Positions 1-8,164 of a stretch of DNA of 64,000 bases are shown here, in pieces. The translations under genes were made by a program, and so were the position numbers. Source of the DNA: an uncultured Bacteroidota bacterium (lineage in GTDB: Bacteria > Bacteroidota > Bacteroidia > 2-12-FULL-35-15); assembly GCA_903847205.1 (NCBI GenBank), contig CAINDA010000049.1, positions 1-64,000 on the forward strand. The letters are read 5' to 3'. The notes under the pieces are model-generated. The model ran no database searches, was not told where the DNA came from, and saw only the letters and a list, made by a program, of their open reading frames with translations. Positions within the stretch are counted from its first letter, which is position 1. Each line of letters begins with the position of its first letter.

Positions 1-1358
1 AAGTTCAATAACGAATGTGAGCTGTAACGGCGGAAGCAACGGTACAGCAACGGTATCTAATATAGGCGGTACGGGTCCTTTTACATATTCATGGATGCCG
101 TCTGGCGGCACTGACGCAACAGCAGTTGGTTTAACACCCGGTACTTATTCGGTAACAATAACGGATGCTAATCTGTGTCCGTCTATCCCTGCAGTAAGTC
201 TGGCAATAACAGAACCGTCACCGATTTTAATAAACATAGTAAAAACGTTTGTAAGTTGTTTCGGGGGAAGCAACGGCACAGCATCCGCCTCTGCTTCAGG
301 CGGAACAGCAGGTTATACGTATCAGTGGTTTCCTTCAGGGACAATGGGTTCGGGCATCATCGGCCTGTCAATAGGCAGTGACACAGTAAAAGTAACCGAT
401 GCCAACAGCTGTGTTCAGAAAGCTTCTGTTATTATTACCCAGCCTTCAGCAGTACTTTCAGCATCTTTATCATTCACTGCAGTGAGCTGTTACGGTGGAT
501 CAGACGGTACAGTTTCTTCTTCAGTAACAGGAGGAACAAGCCCTTATAATTATACCTGGATGCCGGGCAGTTTAAACAGCGGTTCATTATCAAATCTGCC
601 GATAGGTACATATACAGTAACAGTAAGGGATTCAAAAGGCTGTACTTATCTTGATTCAGTAACAGTAACCCAGCCTGTTCAGGTAACACTTATCACTTCG
701 AGTATCAATTCCCATTGCAGTCAGTCAAACGGTCAGGTTTCAGTTATTGCATCCGGCGGAACAGGTTCCTACTTGTATCAATGGTCACCCTCCGGCGGGA
801 CAAGTGCAGCAGCCCCAAGTCTTATGTCAGGCCCTTATACGGTTTCGGTGTGGGATGGCAATGGCTGTGCTGTGACAGCCGGTATAACAGTAAATGATAA
901 TCCGAGCCCGATTGCAGTAGTAAGTTCAATAACAAATGTGAGCTGTAACGGCGGAAGCAATGGTACAGCAACGGTATCAAATGTAGGCGGTACCGGTCCT
1001 TTTACATATTCATGGATGCCGTCTGGCGGCACTGACGCAACAGCAGTTGGTTTAACACCCGGTACTTATTCGGTAACAATAACGGATGCTAATCTGTGTC
1101 CGTCTATCCCTGCAGTAAGTCTGGCAATAACAGAGCCGTCACCGATTTTAATAAACATAGTAAAAACGTTTGTAAGCTGTTTCGGCGGAAGCAACGGCAC
1201 AGCATCCGCCTCTGCTTCAGGCGGAACAGCGGGTTATACGTATCAGTGGTTTCCATCATGGACAATGGGTTCGGGCATCATCGGCCTGTCAATAGGCAGT
1301 GACACAGTAAAAGTAACCGATGCAAACAGCTGTGTTCAGAGGGCTTCTGTTATTATTA
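1..1358 (+). repeat. Internal near-identical duplication in the SprB adhesin gene
   Basis: Bases 1-437 recur at 922-1358 with only a few substitutions (offset 921 bp, exactly 307 codons). The unit covers two SprB modules, while the modules between the copies are diverged. This points to recent in-frame duplication or gene conversion, and the left copy may itself extend beyond the window. Confidence 0.9.
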
Positions 1359-4045
1359 CGGAGCCCGTTCAATTGACTTCGGTAATTTCATCAGCAGCAA
1401 ATGTGAAATGTTTTGGCGGTGCAGACGGAACAGCATCTATAACTGCAAGCGGAGGAACACCAGTTTATAATTACGACTGGCTCCCAGCAGGTGGGAATGG
1501 GCCTGTAGCTGCTGGATTATCTGCAGGAACTTATACTGTTACAATAACAGATTTTTACGGTTGCGTAAATCAAAACACAGTATTGATAACTCAGCCATCT
1601 CAGGCACTTTCGGCAGCAAGTACAGGATCTTCAACAAGCTGTTTCGGTGGATCAAACGGTACTGCAGGTATTCATACAACAGGGGGAACTCCGGCTTATT
1701 ACTACCAATGGAATCCCGCAGTATCAGCGAATGATACAGCCTCTGGTCTTGCACCCGGAAATTATACGATTACAGTAACAGACAATAACAGCTGCCAGGT
1801 GAACCTATCAGTCAGCATATCAGAACCAACAGCTATCACCGGCACGTTGGCATTTGTAAACCCATCCTGCGGTTTATCAAATGGGTCTATCTCATCACAG
1901 CTTTCAGGAGGTGCCCTTCCATATAGTTATTTGTGGTCTTGGGGAGGGATAACAAATTCAGGTGTGAATAATTTAGGACCCGGAACCTATAATCTTCAGA
2001 TAACTGATTCGGTAAATTGTATATTTTCTCTGTCGGCAAATCTAATTAACATACCCAGCCCTCAGATAAATATTTCGTCAATAAACAATGTTTCCTGCTT
2101 TGGAGGAAATAATGGATCAGCAATTATAAATATTACTCAGGGAACTGCACCCTACGCAATAAATTGGACACCATCCGGAGGAAATAATTTAACACCATCG
2201 TTATTATCAGTTGGAACCTATAAAGTCAATGTGACTGATGCCATTGGATGTCAGGCATTGGACAGTATTATTATAACTGAACCAAGTCCGGTTGAGGCTA
2301 CTATATCTGCAATAAACAATGTTTTATGTAACGGAGGAAATACTGGATCAATATCTGTTTCTCCCAGCGGAGGCACCGGACCATTGTATACTTATTCATG
2401 GATACCAACGCCATCGAATTCGGCAACTGCTTCTAATCTGGCAGTAGGAACCTATACCGTGAATGTGATGGATCAAAATAATTGCCTTAAAGCAATTTCA
2501 TCTTCTATTACACAGCCGGCTTTGCTTTCCTCTTCTATCAGTTCTATTACTAATCCTGTTTGTTTTGATGGTACAGGAAGTGCCTCACTACTTGTTTCCG
2601 GAGGAATTCCTCCTTATTCTTTCTCATGGCCTGCACCTGCATCCGGGCAAACCGGAAGCACTGCCAGCGGGCTTATTGCAGGGACATATATTGTTACTGT
2701 AAGTGATACCAACGGATGCATTTCGACTGACAATGTATTAATAACACAGCCTCTGCAAGTAATAACAACTATACCGGCAACTGATACATTATGTCTTGGA
2801 CAATCTGGAAATATATCGGCATCTGCAACCGGCGGAACAGGTAATTATACTTATGCTTGGCAGCCATCAGGTGCAATTAACTCTGGCATATTAACTATTA
2901 CCCCGACAAGCAATGCAACTTACACAGTAGTTGCCTACGATCAAATGGGATGTCCCGGAACTCCTGCAAGCTTAAGAGCTATTGTTTATACATTAACAGG
3001 TGCGAATGTTGAGGCTTATGCCACAAGCCCGATATGCCCAGGCCAGAGTTCTGCAATATATGTTGAAACCTCAGGAACAACGGGCCCCCTCACTTATCAG
3101 TGGAACCATAATTTAGGAAACGGGCCTGGTATTTATCTTGACGCCCCGGCACAGCCATCCACATATATTGTTACTGTTCACAATGTTTGCGGTTTATCTG
3201 TAAGTGATTCAGTAAATGTTCTTTTTAATCCTCAGCCCACAATTGAATTATCTTCTGATCCAAGCGCCTTATGCGCTCTTGGAGGGGTTCAATTCAAGGA
3301 CAGTTCTATAACCGGCAATTTGAATGACCCAATCAATTCATGGTTTTGGAATTTTGGAGACGGTTCATCATCAATAGATGAGAACCCATACCATATTTTT
3401 GGACAGGCTGGTACCTTTTTGGTAACGCTTACTATTAATACATCGGGAGGATGTACATCGAACAATGCAACCGCTCCATTGACTATTACAGCTTATCCGG
3501 CTCCTGTTGCAGCATTTTCGCTTAATTCAACTAATATAGATCTTCCGTATGATGTATTGACCTGCACTAATCAATCAAGCGGAGCCGATACTTACAACTG
3601 GGAGTTCGGAGACGGTGGAAATTCAATTGATTTCAGCCCGCAGCATCTTTACACTTCATTGGGTATTTTTCAAGTACAACTTATTGCAGTATCACAATAT
3701 GGGTGTTCAGATACTGCAGTTATAGGGGTTACAACAAATGCGGATGTAATATTTCCAAATGTATTTACTCCAAATAAAGGTGGATCTTCAGGAGGTTTTT
3801 ACGATATTAACAGCCTAGACAATGATATATTTTTTCCATATACTTCAGGAGTAATAGAATTCAAATTAGATATTTTTAACCGCTGGGGTGAGCTGATTTT
3901 TGAGTCTAATGATATAAAACAAGGCTGGGACGGCTATTACAGAGGGCAATTATGCCAGTTGGACGTTTATATCTGGAAGGCCTATGTTAAATTAAACAAT
4001 GGAAAAATATTTAACAAAAAAGGAGATGTCACAATTCTAAGATAA
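2..4045 (+). CDS. SprB-repeat adhesin with T9SS type B sorting domain (5' truncated by window)
   Basis: The gene is open from the first bases, so its start lies outside the window; GTG at 17 is internal, because the same codons recur inside a later repeat. The visible ~1347 residues hold about 14 SprB-type repeats of ~75-80 residues (core CxGGSNGTA...GGTxPYxYxW...GLxxGTYTVTVTDxNGC), two PKD-like domains near residues 1085-1145 and 1160-1230 (WNFGDG, WEFGDG), and a C-terminal gliding-motility-associated domain (FPNVFTPN, FNRWGELIFES, GWDGYYRGQ) typical of T9SS type B cargo. By family this is a large cell-surface adhesin, related to gliding SprB; actual gliding cannot be inferred. Two repeat modules (1-437 and 922-1358) are almost identical in DNA, showing recent internal duplication. 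Confidence 0.9.
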   Translation, partial: SSITNVSCNGGSNGTATVSNIGGTGPFTYSWMPSGGTDATAVGLTPGTYSVTITDANLCPSIPAVSLAITEPSPILINIVKTFVSCFGGSNGTASASASGGTAGYTYQWFPSGTMGSGIIGLSIGSDTVKVTDANSCVQKASVIITQPSAVLSASLSFTAVSCYGGSDGTVSSSVTGGTSPYNYTWMPGSLNSGSLSNLPIGTYTVTVRDSKGCTYLDSVTVTQPVQVTLITSSINSHCSQSNGQVSVIASGGTGSYLYQWSPSGGTSAAAPSLMSGPYTVSVWDGNGCAVTAGITVNDNPSPIAVVSSITNVSCNGGSNGTATVSNVGGTGPFTYSWMPSGGTDATAVGLTPGTYSVTITDANLCPSIPAVSLAITEPSPILINIVKTFVSCFGGSNGTASASASGGTAGYTYQWFPSWTMGSGIIGLSIGSDTVKVTDANSCVQRASVIITEPVQLTSVISSAANVKCFGGADGTASITASGGTPVYNYDWLPAGGNGPVAAGLSAGTYTVTITDFYGCVNQNTVLITQPSQALSAASTGSSTSCFGGSNGTAGIHTTGGTPAYYYQWNPAVSANDTASGLAPGNYTITVTDNNSCQVNLSVSISEPTAITGTLAFVNPSCGLSNGSISSQLSGGALPYSYLWSWGGITNSGVNNLGPGTYNLQITDSVNCIFSLSANLINIPSPQINISSINNVSCFGGNNGSAIINITQGTAPYAINWTPSGGNNLTPSLLSVGTYKVNVTDAIGCQALDSIIITEPSPVEATISAINNVLCNGGNTGSISVSPSGGTGPLYTYSWIPTPSNSATASNLAVGTYTVNVMDQNNCLKAISSSITQPALLSSSISSITNPVCFDGTGSASLLVSGGIPPYSFSWPAPASGQTGSTASGLIAGTYIVTVSDTNGCISTDNVLITQPLQVITTIPATDTLCLGQSGNISASATGGTGNYTYAWQPSGAINSGILTITPTSNATYTVVAYDQMGCPGTPASLRAIVYTLTGANVEAYATSPICPGQSSAIYVETSGTTGPLTYQWNHNLGNGPGIYLDAPAQPSTYIVTVHNVCGLSVSDSVNVLFNPQPTIELSSDPSALCALGGVQFKDSSITGNLNDPINSWFWNFGDGSSSIDENPYHIFGQAGTFLVTLTINTSGGCTSNNATAPLTITAYPAPVAAFSLNSTNIDLPYDVLTCTNQSSGADTYNWEFGDGGNSIDFSPQHLYTSLGIFQVQLIAVSQYGCSDTAVIGVTTNADVIFPNVFTPNKGGSSGGFYDINSLDNDIFFPYTSGVIEFKLDIFNRWGELIFESNDIKQGWDGYYRGQLCQLDVYIWKAYVKLNNGKIFNKKGDVTILR

Positions 4046-4103
4046 ACAAAATCTCTGATTGTTTTTATTTCTGAGCAGGGGCTTTTTTGTTTTTAGAAAT
4101 ATT

Positions 4104-4748
4104 TTAAAAAGAAATAGCATTTGCTTCCTTCACAATAACGTTAAATTCACTTATCATCATTGCTGTTGCTCCCCATACTGTTAAACCATCTATTTCGTAA
4201 CAAGGAGTTTTTATTTTATATCCGCTGCTGTGGGTGATTGTTTTTTCAGATTTTATACTGCCGTCATTCAAAGTAAAAATATCAACGGTAATAATTTTTT
4301 GAACTTCGTATGCATTCAAAATAAAATGAGGCCTCTTATTAATAAAACCTATAAAAGGGGAGACTAAAAAATTGCTTGGATTTATATATAAGTCGGTTAG
4401 TTTTCCGATAATTTCAATTTTGTCGGCAGGAACACCAACTTCTTCATAAGTTTCACGTAAAGCTGTTTGTTTTAAATCAATATCGCTTTTATCAAATTTA
4501 CCACCTGGAAATGCTGCCTGACCGCTGTGTACCCCTTCATAAATGGGACGTTCAATAAGCACTGTGAACAGCTTATCGTTTTCGGGAAATAACAAAATTA
4601 AAACTGCGCTTTTTTGGGGATTGTATTTATCGGGGTTAATTCCCTTCATATGCATCCTTGCAGGAGGCGCCATTAAAAACTGCACAGCTTCTCCTGGCAA
4701 GGGTTTCAGTAATCTGGTTTTTAGCTGTTCAATAAATTTAACGAACAT
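4104..4748 (-). CDS. NUDIX hydrolase, CoA pyrophosphatase-like
   Basis: 214 residues. Residues ~95-125 carry the CoA-pyrophosphatase (NudL/UPF0035) form of the Nudix box: SGQAAFPGGK followed by TALRETYEEVGV, with the REtxEExG core that binds the catalytic metal. Family members hydrolyse CoA or its derivatives to phosphopantetheine and 3',5'-ADP; substrate here is inferred from the SGQ-FPGG signature only. Length is normal for the family. It converges on the SprB gene and stands alone. No signal peptide, so cytoplasmic. Confidence 0.85.
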   Translation of the reverse strand: MFVKFIEQLKTRLLKPLPGEAVQFLMAPPARMHMKGINPDKYNPQKSAVLILLFPENDKLFTVLIERPIYEGVHSGQAAFPGGKFDKSDIDLKQTALRETYEEVGVPADKIEIIGKLTDLYINPSNFLVSPFIGFINKRPHFILNAYEVQKIITVDIFTLNDGSIKSEKTITHSSGYKIKTPCYEIDGLTVWGATAMMISEFNVIVKEANAISF

Positions 4749-5079
4749 ATTTAAAGTAGTATTTCAGCAGTATTTTATTCCAGTTTTGCTTTTTGCATTT
4801 TGATGCTAAATTAACACTAAGCAGCCAATTTATTAATTCTATTTAAAATGTTGATAACATCATACTAAAGTTAATCATTTTTTAAAACAGTGAAACTATT
4901 CATAACTTGGGCCGTAGAAAACGGTGTTCAAAAAAATATTGTCGTTAGTTGTGTGTAAAATTTAGATAATTTGTTTTTATTTGTCGCGATAAGAAGAAAA
5001 GTATTTCCTGCAGCTTTAGCTGCTCTTCAAAAAAAATAAAAAACAAATATTATAAAATTAGTTTAAAAATTGAGCATCC
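4749..5079. other. Intergenic region
   Basis: AT-rich spacer between divergent genes. The only structure seen is a small GCAGC-TTTA-GCTGC hairpin at 5010-5023. No two-part TTG/TAnnTTTG promoter or RNA gene could be supported. Confidence 0.4.
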
Positions 5080-5310
5080 ATGAATATCGAACAGCTACAG
5101 CAAATGGTTCAATGGTTAAATCAGCAAATAGAACATTTGAATGAATCTATTATTGCAGCTCACCAAACAAACAATTACGGAAGAAAAATACAACACGAAG
5201 GAATGCGCGATGCTTTTATGAAATGTTTAGAAAAAATTAATATTGAAAAAGGAGAGAAGGGAAAAATAAAAACCAAAACAAGTAATAAATCTGTTAAAAC
5301 TAACATTTAA
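5080..5310 (+). CDS. Small hypothetical protein, tandem paralogue 1
   Basis: 76 residues, not recognised. The N-terminal ~55 residues (MNIEQLQQMVQWLNQQIEHL, then NNYGRK and EGMRDAFMKCL) are Gln/Asn-rich and predicted helical, with hydrophobic residues spaced as in a short helical hairpin or coiled coil. A Lys/Thr-rich tail of ~20 residues follows. The next gene, 11 bp downstream, is a clear paralogue of the first 55 residues but lacks the tail, which supports both being real. No signal peptide or Cys-metal motif. Function unknown. Confidence 0.7.
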   Translation: MNIEQLQQMVQWLNQQIEHLNESIIAAHQTNNYGRKIQHEGMRDAFMKCLEKINIEKGEKGKIKTKTSNKSVKTNI

Positions 5311-5321
5311 AAATTTATACC

Positions 5322-5492
5322 ATGAATCCAGAGCAATTACAACAAATGGTTAAATGGCTGAATCAGCAAATCATTAATTCGAACGAATCCATCAATACGG
5401 CTCATCAATCTAATAATTACGGAAGAGAAACACAATTTGAAGGGATGCGTGATGCTTATATGAGATGTTTAAATAAGCTAAATAATATTTAA
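5322..5492 (+). CDS. Small hypothetical protein, tandem paralogue 2 (56 aa)
   Basis: 56 residues starting MNPEQLQQMVKWLNQQI, with NNYGRE and EGMRDAYMRCL matching the preceding 76-residue protein position by position. The ATG lies 11 bp after the upstream stop, so the two are probably cotranscribed. Conservation of the reading frame between the copies, with many silent and conservative changes, argues that this is a real short gene. It ends where the paralogue's basic tail begins. Function unknown. Confidence 0.72.
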   Translation: MNPEQLQQMVKWLNQQIINSNESINTAHQSNNYGRETQFEGMRDAYMRCLNKLNNI

Positions 5493-5520
5493 CCCGCCCG
5501 TATTATTTCTTCGCAGATAA

Positions 5521-6720
5521 TTACAAAGTTCTCCCCGGATAAACTTTTAAGGCTTTTTCCAAGCAAATCATTGCACTTTTTAAATCTTCTTTATTTAATA
5601 CATAGGCAAGGCGGACTTCATTTATTCCTGAGCCGGGTGTTGAATAAAAGCCTGTAGCAGGTGCTAGCATTACTGTTGCACCATCAAGTTCAAATGATTC
5701 CAACAGCCACTGGCAGAATTTGTCAGAATTATCAATCGGGAGGCGGGCAATGCAATAAAAGGCTCCGTTCGGTTTTGGGCAGAATACACCTTCCATCTTA
5801 TTAAGTGCTTCAATTATAAAATCTCTCCGTTCAACATATTCTTTTTGAACTTTTTCAAAGTATTCTTTTGGAGTATTTAACGCAGCCTCTGCACCAATCT
5901 GTCCGAATGTAGGCGGACTCAAACGTGCCTGTGCAAATTTCATTGCGGCTGTCATTATTTCTTTGTTTTTAGAAATTAACGCTCCAATGCGTGCACCGCA
6001 GGCGCTGTAACGTTTTGAAATCGAATCAAGCAATATTACATTGTTGTCGATCCCCTGCAAATGCATTACTGATACATATTCTTTGCCGTCATAACAAAAC
6101 TCGCGGTAAACTTCATCTGAAAGAAAAAATAAATCGTATTTCAATACCAGTTCTTTCAATAACTCCAGTTCCTTTCTTGAATATAAAGACCCGGTTGGAT
6201 TTCCCGGATTACAAATCATAATTCCCTTGGTTTTTGAAGTAATTAATTTTTCAAATTCGGAAATCGGCGGGAGTGCAAAACCATTTTCAATAAATGACTT
6301 CACAGGTTTTATAACAACTTCTGCAGCACAGGAAAAACCATTATAATTGGCATAAAAAGGCTCGGGGATAATAATTTCATCACCAGGGTTAAAGCAGCTC
6401 ATCATGGCTATTTGAATGGCTTCGGAACCGCCGTTAGTAATTATTATTTCACCGGCATCAATAACAATATTAAAACTTTTGTAATATTCTGCTAATTTTT
6501 TTCGGTACGATTCAAAACCGGCGGAGTGGGAGTATTCCAATACTTTAACATCCGAATTTTTGATCGCATCCAGCATAATCTGAGGTGTTTCAATATCAGG
6601 CTGTCCTATGTTTAAATGATATATTTTTCGCCCCTTTTTTTTTGCGGCTTCTGCATAAGGAACTAATTTGCGTATTGGCGACGACGGCATTGAATTGCCC
6701 TTCAGAGATACTTTCGGCAT
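5521..6720 (-). CDS. Pyridoxal-phosphate aminotransferase, class I/II (AspC-like)
   Basis: 399 residues, full length for fold-type I aminotransferases. Visible landmarks are the N-terminal HLNIGQPDIETP, the glycine-rich ITNGGSEAIQ cofactor segment, CNPGNPTGS with the conserved Asn-Pro, LSDEVYREF, and SISKRYS with the probable Schiff-base Lys at residue 236. Family members transaminate aspartate, aromatic or other amino acids; the specific substrate cannot be read from sequence. Cytoplasmic. Single transcription unit; a CAAAGTTA (TAnnTTTG on this strand) at 6746-6753 is a possible -7 element. Confidence 0.9.
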   Translation of the reverse strand: MPKVSLKGNSMPSSPIRKLVPYAEAAKKKGRKIYHLNIGQPDIETPQIMLDAIKNSDVKVLEYSHSAGFESYRKKLAEYYKSFNIVIDAGEIIITNGGSEAIQIAMMSCFNPGDEIIIPEPFYANYNGFSCAAEVVIKPVKSFIENGFALPPISEFEKLITSKTKGIMICNPGNPTGSLYSRKELELLKELVLKYDLFFLSDEVYREFCYDGKEYVSVMHLQGIDNNVILLDSISKRYSACGARIGALISKNKEIMTAAMKFAQARLSPPTFGQIGAEAALNTPKEYFEKVQKEYVERRDFIIEALNKMEGVFCPKPNGAFYCIARLPIDNSDKFCQWLLESFELDGATVMLAPATGFYSTPGSGINEVRLAYVLNKEDLKSAMICLEKALKVYPGRTL

Positions 6721-6955
6721 TTTATTTATTTTTTTAAGAACGCGTCAAAGTTAGTATTTATGCATCAATGGAATAATGATTTGATAAAAAAATAATGATG
6801 GGAGTTGATTTGGAAAATTTACAATATAAAACATTAAGGAGTTAAGGCATTTACAAGAATCAGGATGATTTATCAGTGTTTTGGCTGTAATATTAAGGGC
6901 AGAAGATATGAAATTTTAAAATTAATTATTTTAGAAAGTCGTTTTATAAAATAAC

Positions 6956-6986
6956 AAATCCCTCTATAGAAACTATAGAGGGATTT
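6956..6986 (-). terminator. Rho-independent terminator after the second DUF1573 gene
   Basis: Perfect 14-bp inverted repeat AAATCCCTCTATAG / CTATAGAGGGATTT with a 3-nt loop, 24 bp beyond the stop of the minus-strand gene at 7010-7468. Confidence 0.8.
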
Positions 6987-7009
6987 AAAAGATGGAAAAA
7001 TAAAACAAA

Positions 7010-7468
7010 TTATTTTTTTATCTCAACAGGAGCAGCTGGAGTAGTACCTGCAGCCGGAGTTGGATCTGGTTTAACAACACCTTTAATTTTAATTACTTTA
7101 GAAGGGGTGTCAGCATTTGAAGTTAATGTAACTGTTTTTTCAAAAGCACCGATTCTGTCAGTAGCATAATGTACTTTAATTACAGCTGAAGCACCTGGTT
7201 TAATTGGTTCTTTAGGCCAAACTGGAGTTGTACATCCGCATGAGCCAACAGCGTTAGAAATAATTAATGGTTCTTTTCCTTCATTCACAAATTTGAATTC
7301 ACGGTTACCGTCTGCATTATGTTCGATGGTTCCATAGTCCATTACTTCAGTTTCAAATTTGAACTTTGGAGCATTTGGGTTTACCGGGTTTGGTGTTGTT
7401 GTTTCCTGCGCATTTGCACCTATAGCAACACACAGCATTAAGCCGATTGAAAATACTGTCTTTTTCAT
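7010..7468 (-). CDS. DUF1573 exported protein, paralogue B
   Basis: 152 residues. An N-terminal signal peptide (MKKTVFSIGLMLCVAIGANA, cut before QE) is followed by one DUF1573 domain, an Ig-like beta-sandwich: EVMDYGTIEHNADGNREFKF, then SCGCTTPVWPKEPIKPG with the conserved Cys-x-Cys, and VTLTSNADTP. The C-terminus is Pro/Thr/Ala-rich. DUF1573 proteins are common in the Bacteroidota envelope but lack an assigned role. It lies 62 bp behind a paralogue on the same strand and ends at a strong terminator, so the pair is probably one transcription unit. Confidence 0.85.
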   Translation of the reverse strand: MKKTVFSIGLMLCVAIGANAQETTTPNPVNPNAPKFKFETEVMDYGTIEHNADGNREFKFVNEGKEPLIISNAVGSCGCTTPVWPKEPIKPGASAVIKVHYATDRIGAFEKTVTLTSNADTPSKVIKIKGVVKPDPTPAAGTTPAAPVEIKK

Positions 7469-7530
7469 TGTTTCAGATTTTAGATTTTTATTTATTGATA
7501 ATTGATATTGATTTGATTTACGTTTAATTT

Positions 7531-8031
7531 TTAATGTTTTTCAAGAGGTGTAGCACCGTCATCTTTTTTCCCATTTGCCGGAAAAGCTTCTTCTGTGGGA
7601 GCTGCCTGCACCATTCCTTTAATTGTTATCACTTTTTCCGGTGTTTTCGCATTTGAATGAATGGTAACTGTTTTTGTGAAATTCCCCGGGCGCTTTGTAT
7701 CATAAGTAACTTTTATTGCCTGTGTTTCTCCTGGTTTAATAGGTATATTTTTTGGATAAGTCGGCACTGTACATCCGCATGAACCTTTTGCATCAGTTAT
7801 AATCAAAGGTTCTGTGCCGGTGTTTTTAAATTTGAATTCGTAAGAACCGTTGCCAGCATATTCAATTGTTCCAAAATCGTGAACATCCTTTTCAAAACTC
7901 ATTTCAGCATTGCTGGTAACAGCCTGCTGCACTGGTGTTACTATTTTTTCTCCTGCTTTTCCCCCTGTCTGGGCTTGCATTAAAACTGCTGATAAAATAA
8001 CTGCACTAAATGTGGAATTTTTTTTTTTCAT
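7531..8031 (-). CDS. DUF1573 exported protein, paralogue A
   Basis: 166 residues, with a short hydrophobic N-terminal segment (STFSAVILSAVLMQAQ) that may act as a signal peptide and the same DUF1573 core as the downstream gene: DVHDFGTIEYAGNGSYEFKF, SCGCTVPTYPKNIPIKPGE, VTIHSNAKTP. The C-terminal tail differs (charged, ends PLEKH). The two genes arose by tandem duplication and have diverged mainly in the tails. Function unknown beyond a likely periplasmic or surface Ig-like domain. Confidence 0.82.
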   Translation of the reverse strand: MKKKNSTFSAVILSAVLMQAQTGGKAGEKIVTPVQQAVTSNAEMSFEKDVHDFGTIEYAGNGSYEFKFKNTGTEPLIITDAKGSCGCTVPTYPKNIPIKPGETQAIKVTYDTKRPGNFTKTVTIHSNAKTPEKVITIKGMVQAAPTEEAFPANGKKDDGATPLEKH

Positions 8032-8164
8032 AATAAAAATTTAATCGTTTTTTCAGGTTCAATTTCCTGCGGGTTTTTTAGCTATAATCGTGCCAAAATC
8101 TAAAAACATCTGAAAATATTTTTAGTAACTTTGTCCCAACAAAAAACGAAGTACGTAAATTATT

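Noticed and set aside
5010-5023. Riboswitch or terminator before the small tandem genes
   Set aside because: Only a 5-bp stem with no T-run and no wider conserved structure.
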